Counted from the first letter of the stretch, positions 45,357-54,729 are shown. The stretch is 64,000 bases of DNA from Allobosea sp035944375 (GCF_035944375.1 NZ_DASZBE010000018.1), one strand, 5' to 3'. Translations and numbers: made by a program. Notes: a model not told the origin generated them from the letters alone.

Positions 45357-45701
45357 ATGGCAGGCACGCAGCGACAGCAGTCGATCCGCAGGGCGCTCCG
45401 GGCTCTGGCCCCGGGCATTCCGCTCGCCGACGCGCAGGCCGTGGTGGAACTGGCCGAACGGCGGCACATGAAGGATCTGCCGCCCTCGACCGCGCTCTGG
45501 CTCGCGCTGGGGAGCCATGTCCGCCACGTCCACACCGACTACGAGCAGTTGCTGGCCGATGGCTACGACCGCGAGGCGGCCCGCTTTTTCGTCGTGGAGG
45601 AGACCGATTCCGTGCTGGCGGGCTGGGGCTGCCAGCGCTCGGTCGCGGAACTGCCCGAGGTCGAGGAGGAGGCTGTCCGGACCCGCATTTCGCGGGGCTG
45701 A
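45357..45701 (+). CDS. DUF2293-like small protein
   Basis: A 114-residue protein without signal peptide or membrane segment. The core (AVVELAERRHMKDLPPSTALWLALGSHVRHVHTDYEQLLADGYDREAARFFVVEETDSVLAGWGCQR) has the HTDY-x4-LLADGYDRExAR pattern that I associate with DUF2293 of alphaproteobacteria. Function is unknown. It is divergent from clpB with an FNR/FixK-like palindrome between them. No clear ribosome site precedes the ATG. Confidence 0.75.
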   Translation: MAGTQRQQSIRRALRALAPGIPLADAQAVVELAERRHMKDLPPSTALWLALGSHVRHVHTDYEQLLADGYDREAARFFVVEETDSVLAGWGCQRSVAELPEVEEEAVRTRISRG

Positions 45702-45783
45702 TCGCTGCCATGCCAGGAATTCATCGCTCTCCGCGGCTCGGTCGCGCTAGTCTCGCGATCCGTCTTGCTTCAGGTCCCTCCCC

Positions 45784-46569
45784 ATGCGCATCGCCTCGCT
45801 GTACCGCTATCCCGTCAAGGGCCTGTCGCCCGAACGCCTGACCTCGGCGCAGCTCGAGGCGAACGCCTATTTTCCCGGCGACCGGCTGTTTGCGATCGAG
45901 AACGGGCCTTCGGGCTTCGACCCGGCCGAGCCCGTTCATCAGCCCAAGATCAAGTATCTGATGCTGATGCGGCACGAGGCGCTGGCGACCCTGCGCTCTC
46001 GCTATGACGACGCCAGCGGCGAGCTTGTCATCGCCCGGGACGGCCAGGAGGTGCTGCGGGCCGACACGCAGACGGCCGCGGGGCAAGGCGCCATCAGCGC
46101 GTTCTTCGAGACGTTCATGCCGGAGGCGCTGCGCGGCCAGCCGCGTCTGCTGCGGGCGCCGGCAGGCTACCGCTTCACCGATTCGCGCTCGGGCTTCGTC
46201 TCGCTGATCAATCTCGCCAGCGTCGCCGATCTTGAGAAGCGCATCGGCTCAGCCGTCGATCCGCTGCGGTTCCGCGGCAACATCATGATCGAGGGGCTGG
46301 CCCCCTGGAGCGAACTCGACCTCGTCGGCCGCGAGTTGACCACCGCGTCCGGTGTGAAGCTGAAGGTCATCAAGCGGATCGAGCGCTGTGCGGCCACGAA
46401 TGTCGATCCGCAAACCGGAGCCCGCGACCTGCAGCTGCCGAAGGCACTGATGACCGCCTTCGGGCATGTCGATTGCGGGATCTACTGCCAGATCATGGCG
46501 GGGGGCCGGGTGGCCGAGGGCGAGCGCTTCGACCTCATCGACAGGCCTGCGGCGCTCGGAATCGCCTGA
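45784..46569 (+). CDS. MOSC domain-containing protein
   Basis: A 261-residue protein with an N-terminal MOSC beta-barrel (MRIASLYRYPVKGLSPERL) and a C-terminal MOSC domain holding the conserved cysteine in IKRIERCAATNVDPQTGARDLQLPKAL. The segment FRGNIMIEGLAPWSELDLVGRELTTASG is typical. Relatives such as YcbX, YiiM and mARC use molybdenum cofactor to reduce N-hydroxylated compounds. It has no ferredoxin domain, so it would need a separate electron donor. It ends at a shared bidirectional terminator. Confidence 0.88.
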   Translation: MRIASLYRYPVKGLSPERLTSAQLEANAYFPGDRLFAIENGPSGFDPAEPVHQPKIKYLMLMRHEALATLRSRYDDASGELVIARDGQEVLRADTQTAAGQGAISAFFETFMPEALRGQPRLLRAPAGYRFTDSRSGFVSLINLASVADLEKRIGSAVDPLRFRGNIMIEGLAPWSELDLVGRELTTASGVKLKVIKRIERCAATNVDPQTGARDLQLPKALMTAFGHVDCGIYCQIMAGGRVAEGERFDLIDRPAALGIA

Positions 46570-46600
46570 CGCAGGCCGGCTTCATCATCCCTGGAACGAA

Positions 46601-46626
46601 AAAGGGGCCCTTGCGGGCCCCTTTTT
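46601..46626. terminator. Bidirectional rho-independent terminator
   Basis: AAAGGGGCCC and GGGCCCCTTT form a perfect 10-bp stem with a TTGC loop, followed by T runs on both strands. It lies between the convergent MOSC and DUF4167 genes and can end both transcripts. Confidence 0.88.
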
Positions 46627-46647
46627 GTTGTTCAGTCGCCGGTCGGC

Positions 46648-47709
46648 TCACTCGGGTGAGCCGTCTGTCTCGGACCCCAGCGCATCCATGACCTCGCGGG
46701 GCGAGCGGCGGCGGCGCGGGCGCTTCACGGCCCCTTCCGTCGGAGCGGAATCGCCGCCCTCCGGGGCGACCGGCTCGATGGCGGCGGGAGCCGGCTCGGC
46801 CGACGGCACCCGCACCGGCGTGGTCAGGAAAGACGGCAGCGCAGCGGCGACATCGCCCGGCTGGTCCGCGTCGAGTTCAGCCTCGCGCTCGCGGCGAGGG
46901 CGACGCTCAGGCCGCGGGCCACGCTCGGGCCGATCGAAGCGACGCTCGCCCTGGACGGGCTGCGGCGCCATTTCGGGCTGCTCGCCGGTCACGGGGATGT
47001 CGGACCGCGGCGCATCGGGACGGGGCGCGTAGCCGCCCTGCACGGGCTGGCCACCCTCCGGCCGGTCGAAGCGACGCTCGCCATCGCGGACGGGCCTGTC
47101 GTTGCGCTCGGGCCGATCGTTGCGGTCGAAGCGCCGGTTGCCATTGCGGTCATTGCCGGGGCGGTCGCTGCCGAAGCGATCGTTCGGCGGGCGATCGTTG
47201 TTGCGGGGCGGGCGATCGAAGCGCTGACCGTCCTGGCCTTCGCCATCCTGCCGCGCGGCGCCGTTGCCGTTATAGCCGTTGCCGTTGACAGCACCGCCCT
47301 GGGCGTTGCGGATGTCAGGCTGAGGCCCACCCGGCTGCATGCCCTGGCCGTCCTCGTCACCCTCTTCCTCTCCGTCATCGGCGTCCTCGTTGAAGGCGCG
47401 ATTGGGCGGGAAACTGTGGCCAAACTGCTGGGCCATCTGCTCCTGGGCAGCCAGAAGGATGCGATAATAATGTTCGGCATGCTGGAAATAGTTCTCAGCC
47501 GAGACCGGATCGCCGGAGGACTGGGCGTCTCGCGCGAGCTGCAGATACTTTTCCGCGACATGCTGCGCGGTCCCGCGCACCTTGACGTCCGGACCGTTCG
47601 ACTCGTAGCTCCGCTGCAGCGGATTCGGCGCCTTCCGGTTACCGTTGTTGTTATTATTGTTATTGTTGTTGTTACGGCCGCGCATGCGCCGGTTCTGACC
47701 TGGTCTCAT
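46648..47709 (-). CDS. DUF4167 domain-containing protein
   Basis: A 353-residue protein. Residues 1-25 are basic with a run of ten asparagines; residues 28-105 are the DUF4167 domain (NPLQRSYESNGPDVKVRGTAQHVAEKYLQLARDAQSSGDPVSAENYFQHAEHYYRILLAAQEQ). The remainder is low-complexity and rich in Arg, Asp, Gly and Asn (repeated GERRFDRPE units). The layout is common in Hyphomicrobiales beside prmC, and an RNA-binding role is often suspected because of the Arg/Gly-rich tail. Function is unproven. Confidence 0.88.
   Translation of the reverse strand: MRPGQNRRMRGRNNNNNNNNNNGNRKAPNPLQRSYESNGPDVKVRGTAQHVAEKYLQLARDAQSSGDPVSAENYFQHAEHYYRILLAAQEQMAQQFGHSFPPNRAFNEDADDGEEEGDEDGQGMQPGGPQPDIRNAQGGAVNGNGYNGNGAARQDGEGQDGQRFDRPPRNNDRPPNDRFGSDRPGNDRNGNRRFDRNDRPERNDRPVRDGERRFDRPEGGQPVQGGYAPRPDAPRSDIPVTGEQPEMAPQPVQGERRFDRPERGPRPERRPRREREAELDADQPGDVAAALPSFLTTPVRVPSAEPAPAAIEPVAPEGGDSAPTEGAVKRPRRRRSPREVMDALGSETDGSPE
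47644..47673. repeat. Trinucleotide repeat encoding poly-Asn
   Basis: Ten consecutive asparagine codons (a mix of AAC and AAT on the minus strand) form a 30-bp trinucleotide tract inside the DUF4167 gene. Codon interruptions reduce but do not remove the chance of slippage; in-frame changes would alter only Asn number. Confidence 0.8.
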
Positions 47710-48074
47710 TCGCGTGAATCTCGCGCTCTGTGCTCAAGGCAACCGTGGGGTCATCATGCGTGGGCCGGCGCACAGCGGGTTGCGGCGCTGCACCGGGAAG
47801 ATTTGACCTGAAGTGGCGTCGCGCCGATCCTGGTCTTCACGCGCTCTTTCCAAAAGGGACCTCTTGGTCCCATGAGCCGATGGGCGCCGCGGCGCCTTCG
47901 GTGTCCAATCTGGCTGGTCAGTTCCGTCGATTCACGGACATGTCCGGAAGAAACGATCGGTCGCCACAGGACACAACCCGAGGCTCCGGCCTGACGACAC
48001 CAGCGTCGGCTAGTCAGGTGCATAGAGGATTTTACCGGACGCTCCAAGCAAAATCACACCGATGCCCTCGCTTT
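47710..48074. other. Intergenic region between prmC and DUF4167
   Basis: This 365-bp stretch has no convincing gene. A hairpin at 47856-47871 (GGGACC-TCTT-GGTCCC) is followed on the minus strand by TTTTGG and may weakly terminate prmC transcripts. The remainder probably holds the DUF4167 promoter, but I could not identify clear boxes. Confidence 0.45.
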
Positions 48075-48896
48075 TCAGTGCAGAGCAAAGACCAGCGCGC
48101 GGGAATGACCGCCGAGATCGCGGCGCGATGCGAGCCAGGCGAAGCCGCCTTTCCGCATGATCGCCTTCACATCCTCCTCCTGCCCGGCGCCGATCTCGAG
48201 CAGGACATGGCCGCCATCGGCCAGCCGGTCGGGCAGCGTCCCCGCGAAGATGCGGTAGGGATCGAGTCCGTCGCGCCCGCCGTCGAGCGCGAGCAGGGGA
48301 TCGTGATCGCGGACCACGGCGTCCAGCGTCGCGATGTCGGCGCTGGGTATATAGGGCGGATTGGAGACGATCAGGTCGAAGCGACCATCGAGACCGACCG
48401 TCCAGGAGCCTTCGCGGAACAGGGTGCGCCCGGCGACGCCGTTCAGGGCAGCGTTGGAACGCGCCGTCTCGCAGGCCTCACTCGACAGGTCGATGCCGAC
48501 ACCCATCGCGGCGGGGCATTCGGTCAGGAGCGTGACCAGCAGGCACCCGGTCCCGGTTCCGAGGTCGAGAATGCGCAACGGATCCTGCCGTCTCGCTCCG
48601 ATTTGCTCCAAAGCAGCGGTTATCAGAGTTTCACTGTCGGGCCGCGGCTCCAGGGTCGCGGGAGACAGGCGAAACGGCAGGCCCCAGAACTCGCGCTCGC
48701 CCAGAATGCGCCAGAACGGCTCCCCGGCCAGCCGGCGATCGACCGCCTGGTCCAAGGCGGCGGCCATTGTGGGCGTCCAGCCGGCCGCCGCCTCGCCGCC
48801 GCCGAGATGCTCGACCAACCATCGCGCTTCGAGGGCTGCGTTGTCGATGCCCGCCTCGAGCAGACGTCGCGCAGCATGCCGCCGCGCCGCCGGCAA
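48075..48896 (-). CDS. prmC: Peptide chain release factor N5-glutamine methyltransferase PrmC
   Basis: About 273 residues, close to the usual 275-290. The N-terminal helical domain (ARRLLEAGIDNAALEARWLVEHL) is followed by FRILGEREFWGLPFRLSPATLEPRPDSETL, the SAM motif ILDLGTGTGCLLVTLL and the substrate-binding NPPY in DLIVSNPPYIPSAD. It methylates the GGQ glutamine of release factors, and prfA lies two genes upstream. No ATG or GTG is in frame at the 5' end; I used TTG at 48896, which lacks a good ribosome site, so the start is uncertain. Confidence 0.9.
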   Translation of the reverse strand: MPAARRHAARRLLEAGIDNAALEARWLVEHLGGGEAAAGWTPTMAAALDQAVDRRLAGEPFWRILGEREFWGLPFRLSPATLEPRPDSETLITAALEQIGARRQDPLRILDLGTGTGCLLVTLLTECPAAMGVGIDLSSEACETARSNAALNGVAGRTLFREGSWTVGLDGRFDLIVSNPPYIPSADIATLDAVVRDHDPLLALDGGRDGLDPYRIFAGTLPDRLADGGHVLLEIGAGQEEDVKAIMRKGGFAWLASRRDLGGHSRALVFALH

Positions 48897-48928
48897 AGAC
48901 GACGCGGCGTCGGAAACGAGCGAACCCG

Positions 48929-49207
48929 TCAGTTGCCCTGCATCTTCTCGTTGATGCAGAAGCGCATCTTGGTGCGGATCGACGAGCGGCTCTCGCGCGA
49001 GCCGCGCATCTCGGCCTGGCAGGCCCGGCGCGCCTGCGACTGGGTCATGGCCTTGTTCATCCGCACGGGTTGCCCGCTGGTGACGCCCTTCAGGCCCCGC
49101 TCCATCGAACGCTCGACGCGCTGCGCCGTCCCCTGGGCTTGAACCGGCGCGGCGACCATCGTCGCCATCAGTCCCGCGATAGCGGCAGTCGAAAGAATCT
49201 TGATCAT
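48929..49207 (-). CDS. Small secreted protein of unknown function
   Basis: A 92-residue protein with a clear signal peptide (MIKILSTAAIAGLMATMVAAPVQAQ, cleavage near residue 25). The mature part is basic and has two cysteines (RRACQAEM and MRFCINEK) that could form a disulfide in the periplasm. I do not recognise the family. The ATG follows GGGGGAG. It sits between prfA and prmC on the same strand, an unusual insertion into that gene pair. Confidence 0.7.
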   Translation of the reverse strand: MIKILSTAAIAGLMATMVAAPVQAQGTAQRVERSMERGLKGVTSGQPVRMNKAMTQSQARRACQAEMRGSRESRSSIRTKMRFCINEKMQGN

Positions 49208-49291
49208 GGGAGGCTCCCCCCTGTTGCACTGTCGATGACCCGACAACGCCAGCGGCGGCCGGAGGTTTCATCGCCTCGGCGGGATCCTGGG

Positions 49292-50377
49292 TCACGAGAT
49301 GCCCTCGCTGGCCAGCAGGCGGGCCTGATGCTCGGCGGTGAGGGCATCGATGATGTCGTCGAGCACGAGGCCCTGCATCATCTCGTCCAGCTTGTAGAGC
49401 GTCAGGTTGATGCGATGGTCGGTGATCCGCCCCTGCGGGAAGTTGTAGGTGCGGATGCGTTCGGATCGGTCGCCCGAGCCGACCTGCGAGCGCCGGTCGG
49501 CCGAGCGCTCGGAATCGAGGCGGATTCGCTCGAGATCGTAGAGCTTGGCGCGCAGCAGTTCATAGGCGCGCGCCTTGTTCTTGTGCTGGGAGCGCTCGTC
49601 CTGCACCACGACCACGACACCGCTCGGCATGTGGGTCAGGCGCACCGCCGATTCGGTCTTGTTGACGTGCTGCCCGCCGGCGCCACCGGCGCGCATCGTG
49701 TCGATCCGGATGTCGCTGTCGTTGAGGACGATGTCGACATCTCCGGCGAGCGGCAACATGGCCACCGTCGCGGCAGAGGTGTGAATGCGGCCGCTGGTCT
49801 CCGTGTCCGGCACACGCTGGACGCGGTGCACGCCGGATTCGTATTTCAGCCGGGCATAGACGCCGCGGCCGGAGATTTCGGCGATGACCTCCTTGAAGCC
49901 ACCGACCGTGCCCTCACTCTCGGAGAGCAGATCGACGCTCCAGCCCTTCTGGGCGGCATAGCGCTGGTACATCCTGAACAGGTCGCCCGCAAACAGGGAG
50001 GCCTCGTCGCCCCCCGTTCCTGCCCGGATCTCGAGGATGACGCCACGCTCGTCGGCGGCATCCCTGGGCAGCAATGCGATCAGGATTTCGCGGGCGCGGG
50101 CGTCGATCTCGGTACGGGCCGCGTCGCGCTCCTCATAGGCGAGGTCCCGGAACTCGGCATCGGTCGCGGGGTCCGCGATCAACTGTTCAGCCTCGGCCAG
50201 ATCGGTCTGCGCCTGGCGCCAGACCGCGATCGCCGCCACCACCGGATCGAGCTCGGACAGCTCCTTGGCGAGTTCGACCGTGCGGGCCGCATCCGTGGCG
50301 GTGTTGATCTCGGCCGTCGCCGCGGCGTGGCGGGCAACGATGGCGTCGAGGCGGTCCTGGGGAAGCTGAAGCGACAT
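49292..50377 (-). CDS. prfA: Peptide chain release factor 1
   Basis: A 361-residue class I release factor. The peptidyl-tRNA hydrolysis motif GGQ is in RAGGAGGQHVNKTESAVRLTH, and the codon-reading region has PDT in RVPDTETSGRIHTSAATVAM, corresponding to the PxT tripeptide of RF1 (UAA/UAG). The C-terminus LDDIIDALTAEHQARLL is typical. It is transcribed with ptsP upstream and prmC downstream; PrmC methylates its GGQ glutamine. Confidence 0.96.
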   Translation of the reverse strand: MSLQLPQDRLDAIVARHAAATAEINTATDAARTVELAKELSELDPVVAAIAVWRQAQTDLAEAEQLIADPATDAEFRDLAYEERDAARTEIDARAREILIALLPRDAADERGVILEIRAGTGGDEASLFAGDLFRMYQRYAAQKGWSVDLLSESEGTVGGFKEVIAEISGRGVYARLKYESGVHRVQRVPDTETSGRIHTSAATVAMLPLAGDVDIVLNDSDIRIDTMRAGGAGGQHVNKTESAVRLTHMPSGVVVVVQDERSQHKNKARAYELLRAKLYDLERIRLDSERSADRRSQVGSGDRSERIRTYNFPQGRITDHRINLTLYKLDEMMQGLVLDDIIDALTAEHQARLLASEGIS

Positions 50378-50431
50378 GGGGAAACTCGAAACGACGATCG
50401 GAGGCCTCGGGACACGCGGGACGATGGCCCG

Positions 50432-52699
50432 CTAGACCGGCACCTTGCATTCGGCGGCGAAGGCCGCGAGTTGCGGACGCAGGCTGGCGGCCCCATCTCC
50501 CGACGCCAGCATCCAGTCGATCCGTTCGGTCAACCTGGCGACGTCGAGCGCGCGCAGCATCGCCTTGACCGGGCCGATGGAGGCCGCCGACATCGAGAAG
50601 GCGCGGTAGCCCAGCCCGATCAACGCCATCGTCTCCAGCGGCTTGCCGCCCATCTCGCCGCAGACGGTGACAGGGCAGTTCGCCTCGGACGCCGCCTCGA
50701 CGATGCTGCGCAGCGCGCGCAGGGCGCCGGCCCCCAAGGGGTCGAACCGGTCGGCCACGCGCTTGTTCTCGCGGTCGGCGGCGAACAGGAACTGCATCAG
50801 GTCATTGGTACCAATCGACAGGAAATCAGCCTCGCGCACGATCTCCGGCAATTCGAACAGGAGCGACGGCACCTCGACCATGACGCCGAGCTGCAGGCTC
50901 AGCGGCGGCACATGGCCCTGCTTTTCCAGCATCGCCTGCTCGCGCCGCACGATGGTGCGGGCGCGCTGGAACTCGTCGACCGTCGCGATCATCGGCAGCA
51001 TGATCTTCATATCGCGGCCCGATCCAGCCCTCAGCAGGGCCCGGATCTGGGCGCGGAGCAGGCGCGGCTTGTCGAGGCCGATCCGGATCGCCCGCCAACC
51101 CAGCGCGGGGTTCTCCTCCTCGACGCGCTCCATATAGGGCAGCACCTTGTCGCCGCCGATGTCGAGCGTGCGGAAGGTGACGGGGCGCCCCTGCGCCTGA
51201 TCGAGGACGGCCGTATAAAGCGCCTGCTGCTCGCCCGTCGTCGGCATGTGCTCGGCGACCATGAACTGCAGTTCGGTGCGAAACAGGCCGATGCCGGCGG
51301 CCGCCGTCGCTTCGAGATTCGGCATGTCGACCAGCAGGCCGGCATTGATCTGGAGCACGATGGGCACGCCGTCACGGGTGACGGCAGGCTGGCTCTTGAG
51401 CTTGCGGTACTGCTCCTGCTTGCGAGCGCGCAGTCGCGCCTTGTCCTTGTAGGCGTTCTCGACGTCGGGCTGGGGCCGGATCTGGACCTCGCCGGCCTGG
51501 CCATCGACAATGACCGCATCGCCCGACTGGATCAGCGCCGTGGCGTTGACGATCTCGCCCACAGCCGGAATGCCGAGCGCGCGGGCGACGATGGCGATGT
51601 GGCTGGTCGGCCCACCCTCTTCGAGAACGAGCCCGCGCAGATGGGCGCGGTCGTAATCGAGCAGCGCGGCCGGGCCCATGGAGCGCGCGATCAGGATCGC
51701 GTTCTCGGGCATCTCCTCGCGGGCGACGCCGTTGGCCTTGCCGACGAGGGTGCGCAGCAGCCGGTTGGCGAGGTCGTCGAGATCGTGCAGGCGCTCGCGC
51801 AGATAGGGGTCCGTCTGGCGCAGCATCTTGGCGCGCGTGTCGGACTGGACACGTTCGACGGCCGCCTCGGCGGTGAGGCCGGTCAGCACGACCTCGCGCA
51901 TGCGGCGCAGCCAGCCCTGGTCATGAGCGAACATGCGGAACGTTTCGAGCACGTCACGATGCTCGCCGATATGGGCGATGTCGCCGCGCTCGATCAGTTC
52001 GTCGATCGAGGCGCGCATCTCGGCGATGGCGTCCTCCAGCCGCTTGACCTCGGCGGCCGGGTTCTCGGCGATGAGGTTGGTGATCGCGACGCGGGGCTCG
52101 TGCAGCACGGCATGGCCGAGCCCGACGCCGTCGGCGAGCGAGACGCCGACGCTGTGGATCGGACGGTCGAGGCCGATCGAGGCGCCCGGCCGCGCCAGCG
52201 ATTTCAACCCGCCGGCGGCGATCATCTCCGCCATGATCATGGCGGTGGTCTGAAGCGACTCGATCTCCTCGTCGCTGTAGAGGCGCGAGGCGCGGTTCTG
52301 GATGACCAGGACGCCCATCACGGCGCCGCCGCGCAGGATCGGCACGCCGAGGAAGGAGCGGTAGATCTCTTCACCCGTCTCGGGCCGGTAGGAGAAGGCG
52401 GGATGGTTCTGCGCGTCCGACAGCGCCAGCGGCTCGGCTTCGCGCGCGATGAGGCCGACAAGGCCCTCGCCGGCGCGCATGGTGGTGAGGTGCACCGCCT
52501 CGCGGTTCAGACCTTCGGTGGCGTAGAGTTCGAGCGAGCCGTCCTCGCGCAGGACGTAGACAGAGCAGACCTCGGCGACGAGATTGCCGGCGATCAGAAC
52601 GACGAGCCGATCCAGCCGCTCCTGCGGGCTGATCGAGGCCGCCATCACCTCACGAAGGCGGCGCAGCAGAACGCCCGATCCTCCGAGAGCACCTCGCAT
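50432..52699 (-). CDS. ptsP: Phosphoenolpyruvate-protein phosphotransferase PtsP (EI-Ntr)
   Basis: A 755-residue protein: N-terminal GAF domain (about 15-165), then enzyme I domains with the phosphorylated His367 in GGPTSHIAIVARAL and the PEP-binding barrel (LFRTELQFMVAEHMPTTGEQ, TLDIGGDKVLPYM, IMLPMIATVDEF, SIGTNDLMQFLFAADRENKR, VCGEMGGKP). It starts the nitrogen phosphotransferase cascade (PtsP-NPr-EIIANtr) that links nitrogen and potassium status to regulation. The ATG follows GGAGG. The ptsP-prfA-prmC order is familiar in Hyphomicrobiales. Confidence 0.95.
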   Translation of the reverse strand: MRGALGGSGVLLRRLREVMAASISPQERLDRLVVLIAGNLVAEVCSVYVLREDGSLELYATEGLNREAVHLTTMRAGEGLVGLIAREAEPLALSDAQNHPAFSYRPETGEEIYRSFLGVPILRGGAVMGVLVIQNRASRLYSDEEIESLQTTAMIMAEMIAAGGLKSLARPGASIGLDRPIHSVGVSLADGVGLGHAVLHEPRVAITNLIAENPAAEVKRLEDAIAEMRASIDELIERGDIAHIGEHRDVLETFRMFAHDQGWLRRMREVVLTGLTAEAAVERVQSDTRAKMLRQTDPYLRERLHDLDDLANRLLRTLVGKANGVAREEMPENAILIARSMGPAALLDYDRAHLRGLVLEEGGPTSHIAIVARALGIPAVGEIVNATALIQSGDAVIVDGQAGEVQIRPQPDVENAYKDKARLRARKQEQYRKLKSQPAVTRDGVPIVLQINAGLLVDMPNLEATAAAGIGLFRTELQFMVAEHMPTTGEQQALYTAVLDQAQGRPVTFRTLDIGGDKVLPYMERVEEENPALGWRAIRIGLDKPRLLRAQIRALLRAGSGRDMKIMLPMIATVDEFQRARTIVRREQAMLEKQGHVPPLSLQLGVMVEVPSLLFELPEIVREADFLSIGTNDLMQFLFAADRENKRVADRFDPLGAGALRALRSIVEAASEANCPVTVCGEMGGKPLETMALIGLGYRAFSMSAASIGPVKAMLRALDVARLTERIDWMLASGDGAASLRPQLAAFAAECKVPV

Positions 52700-52845
52700 C
52701 GATCTATCGTCCTCCGCCAGCCTGGCCGTCACGGCCGCCATGCATCGCAGACCTGACACCCGTCATGGCCGAGTCGCAAGCGCTCCCGCCTCGGGGCCTT
52801 CTAGCCACCGCCTGCGGGGTTCGGCAAGGGCCGGGGTGGCGCGCC

Positions 52846-54441
52846 TCAGCCGGAGGGGGGGGCGGGCCGCGCCGAAGCGGAGGAGCGGCCGGGTTTTGCC
52901 GGAGCGCGGTCGCTCGCCGGTCGGCGGGTCGTGACGGGTTCCTCGGGGGTGCCGGCGCTGCGCCGCGTCGCCTTGGGCCGGCTGCTTTTCGCAGACGGCG
53001 CCGCCGCGGGCCGTGATCTGGCCCTGCTCTTCGCTCCGATTCCCGGCGGCACGATCTCCAGGGGCGCCATGTCGATGCCCGACAGCGCGTCGAGATAGCG
53101 CTGCGTCCACCATTCGATATCCGTCGCCTCGATGGTCGCATAAAGCCGCTCGAAGCGACGGATCCGTTCCGATTTGGGCATGGCGAGCCCGGTGCGGATG
53201 GCCTCGGCGACCTCGTGCAGATCGTAGGGATTGACGATCAGCGCCTCGCCCATCTGGTGGGCAGAGCCCGCAAAGCGGGACAGCACGAGAACGCCGGGAT
53301 CGGCAGGGTCCTGCGCCGCGACATATTCCTTTGCGACCAGGTTCATCCCGTCCCGCATCGGCGTGACGAGGCCGACCTGGGCGCGGCGGTAGAAGCCGGC
53401 CAAGGCGTTGCGCGAATAGGCCTTCTTCACCACGCGGATCGGCGTCCAGTCGAACTCGCCCAGCGCCGCGTTGAGGCGGCCGGCGACCTCATCCGACTGC
53501 CTGTCGAGTTCGGCGTATTCCGGCACGTCCGTGCGCGAGGGCGGCGCGATCTGGAGCAGACCGACGCGACCGCGCTGGTCGGGGTGACTGCGCAGGAAGT
53601 GACCGAAAGCCTCCAGTCTCTGAACAATGCCCTTGGAGTAGTCGAGGCGATCGACACCGATCACCAGCTTGCGCTCGCCCAGCGACTGGCGCGTCGTCTT
53701 CAGTGGTGTCGTCGCCGAGCGAACCGAGGCCGCCGCGAGCTTGCGGAAGGCTTCGACATCGATGCCGATGGGGAAGGCCTGGATGATGGTCTCGCGTCGC
53801 CCGACCCGGACCTTGCGCCCATCGCTGCGGGCGCCGCTCATCGCCGAAAGACAGCCGATCAGGTTCGAAACGTCGGTTGCCGTCTGCAGGCCGACGAGAT
53901 CATAGGCCATCACGGTACTCGCTAGCGTGGAGGCAAAGGGCAACGCGCCGAACATCTCGGCCGGCGGCCAGGGAATGTGGTGGAAATAGCCGATCCGATT
54001 GGTGACGCCCCGACGGCGGAGTTCGGCTGCCAGTGGGATCAGATGATAATCGTGGATCCAGATGATGTCGTCCGGCTTCAGCAACCCCATCAGCGTCTTG
54101 GCGAAACGCCGATTGACTGCCAGATAGCCGGCATAGTCCGTCCGCGAGAACTCCGTGAGGCCGAGACGATAATGCATCAACGGCCACAGGGCCCGGTTCG
54201 AGAACCCGAGATAATAGGACTGGCGCTCCGCTTCCGTCAGGTCGGTGACGGCATAGGTGACGTTGCCACGCTCGACAACGGTTGGTGCCGTCGTCGTCTC
54301 CTTGACGTTTCCGCTCCAGCCGAACCAGAGGCCTCCCTGCTTCTCCAGTGCCTCGCGCAGCGCCACCGCCAATCCACCAGCGGCGGCCTTCTCGTTCCGC
54401 TCGGGAATGGTGACACGGTTCGAGACGATGACGAGGCGCAT
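52846..54441 (-). CDS. otsA: Trehalose-6-phosphate synthase OtsA
   Basis: A 531-residue GT20 glycosyltransferase. The N-terminus MRLVIVSNRV, GGLAVALREAL, the IIWIHDYHLIPLAAELRR region, GYFHHIPWPPAEMF, VIGVDRLDYSKGI and TPMRDGMNLVAKEYVAAQ are all diagnostic. It makes trehalose 6-phosphate from UDP-glucose and glucose 6-phosphate. The last 75 residues are a basic Ala/Pro/Arg/Ser-rich tail that is probably disordered and absent from the E. coli enzyme of about 474 residues. It is divergent from otsB. Confidence 0.95.
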   Translation of the reverse strand: MRLVIVSNRVTIPERNEKAAAGGLAVALREALEKQGGLWFGWSGNVKETTTAPTVVERGNVTYAVTDLTEAERQSYYLGFSNRALWPLMHYRLGLTEFSRTDYAGYLAVNRRFAKTLMGLLKPDDIIWIHDYHLIPLAAELRRRGVTNRIGYFHHIPWPPAEMFGALPFASTLASTVMAYDLVGLQTATDVSNLIGCLSAMSGARSDGRKVRVGRRETIIQAFPIGIDVEAFRKLAAASVRSATTPLKTTRQSLGERKLVIGVDRLDYSKGIVQRLEAFGHFLRSHPDQRGRVGLLQIAPPSRTDVPEYAELDRQSDEVAGRLNAALGEFDWTPIRVVKKAYSRNALAGFYRRAQVGLVTPMRDGMNLVAKEYVAAQDPADPGVLVLSRFAGSAHQMGEALIVNPYDLHEVAEAIRTGLAMPKSERIRRFERLYATIEATDIEWWTQRYLDALSGIDMAPLEIVPPGIGAKSRARSRPAAAPSAKSSRPKATRRSAGTPEEPVTTRRPASDRAPAKPGRSSASARPAPPSG

Positions 54442-54509
54442 GGTGGCAGTGGTCTCCTGTGGTGGTTCTCCCTGCTGCCGCAATGATCCGAAAATCGGCA
54501 GGAGGGGCA

Positions 54510-54534
54510 GGAACAGAACGCCTGCCGCGGCGTA
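54510..54534 (+). promoter_or_regulatory. Possible EcfG-like promoter upstream of otsB
   Basis: GGAAC (54510-54514), 16 bases and CGTA (54531-54534) match the EcfG pattern except for one base in the -10. It lies about 196 bp before otsB on the plus strand. Trehalose genes are often in the general stress regulon of alphaproteobacteria, so it is worth noting, but the match is imperfect. Confidence 0.3.
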
Positions 54535-54729
54535 ATGTTTCGATGGAGCCGCGGCCAATTTCGGCATCGCGGCGGCAAAGCCATGGACAGAAGAAGGCGG
54601 CGTCGGCGGCTAAATGTCAAATCGCGATGTTGAAGAGACGCGCAATTCGAGCCTACCAATAGCCGAGGCAGGACCGAAGCCGACTTCACCCAGAGATCAA
54701 AACCTCTTTAGTTCGAACAGGCTACTGAA

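Noticed and set aside
48767..52756. A very long open frame (about 1,300 codons) on the plus strand opposite ptsP, prfA and prmC
   Set aside because: It is antisense to three well-recognised genes, has low-complexity Arg/Asp/Gly/His composition and no domain; such frames are common opposite GC-rich genes.
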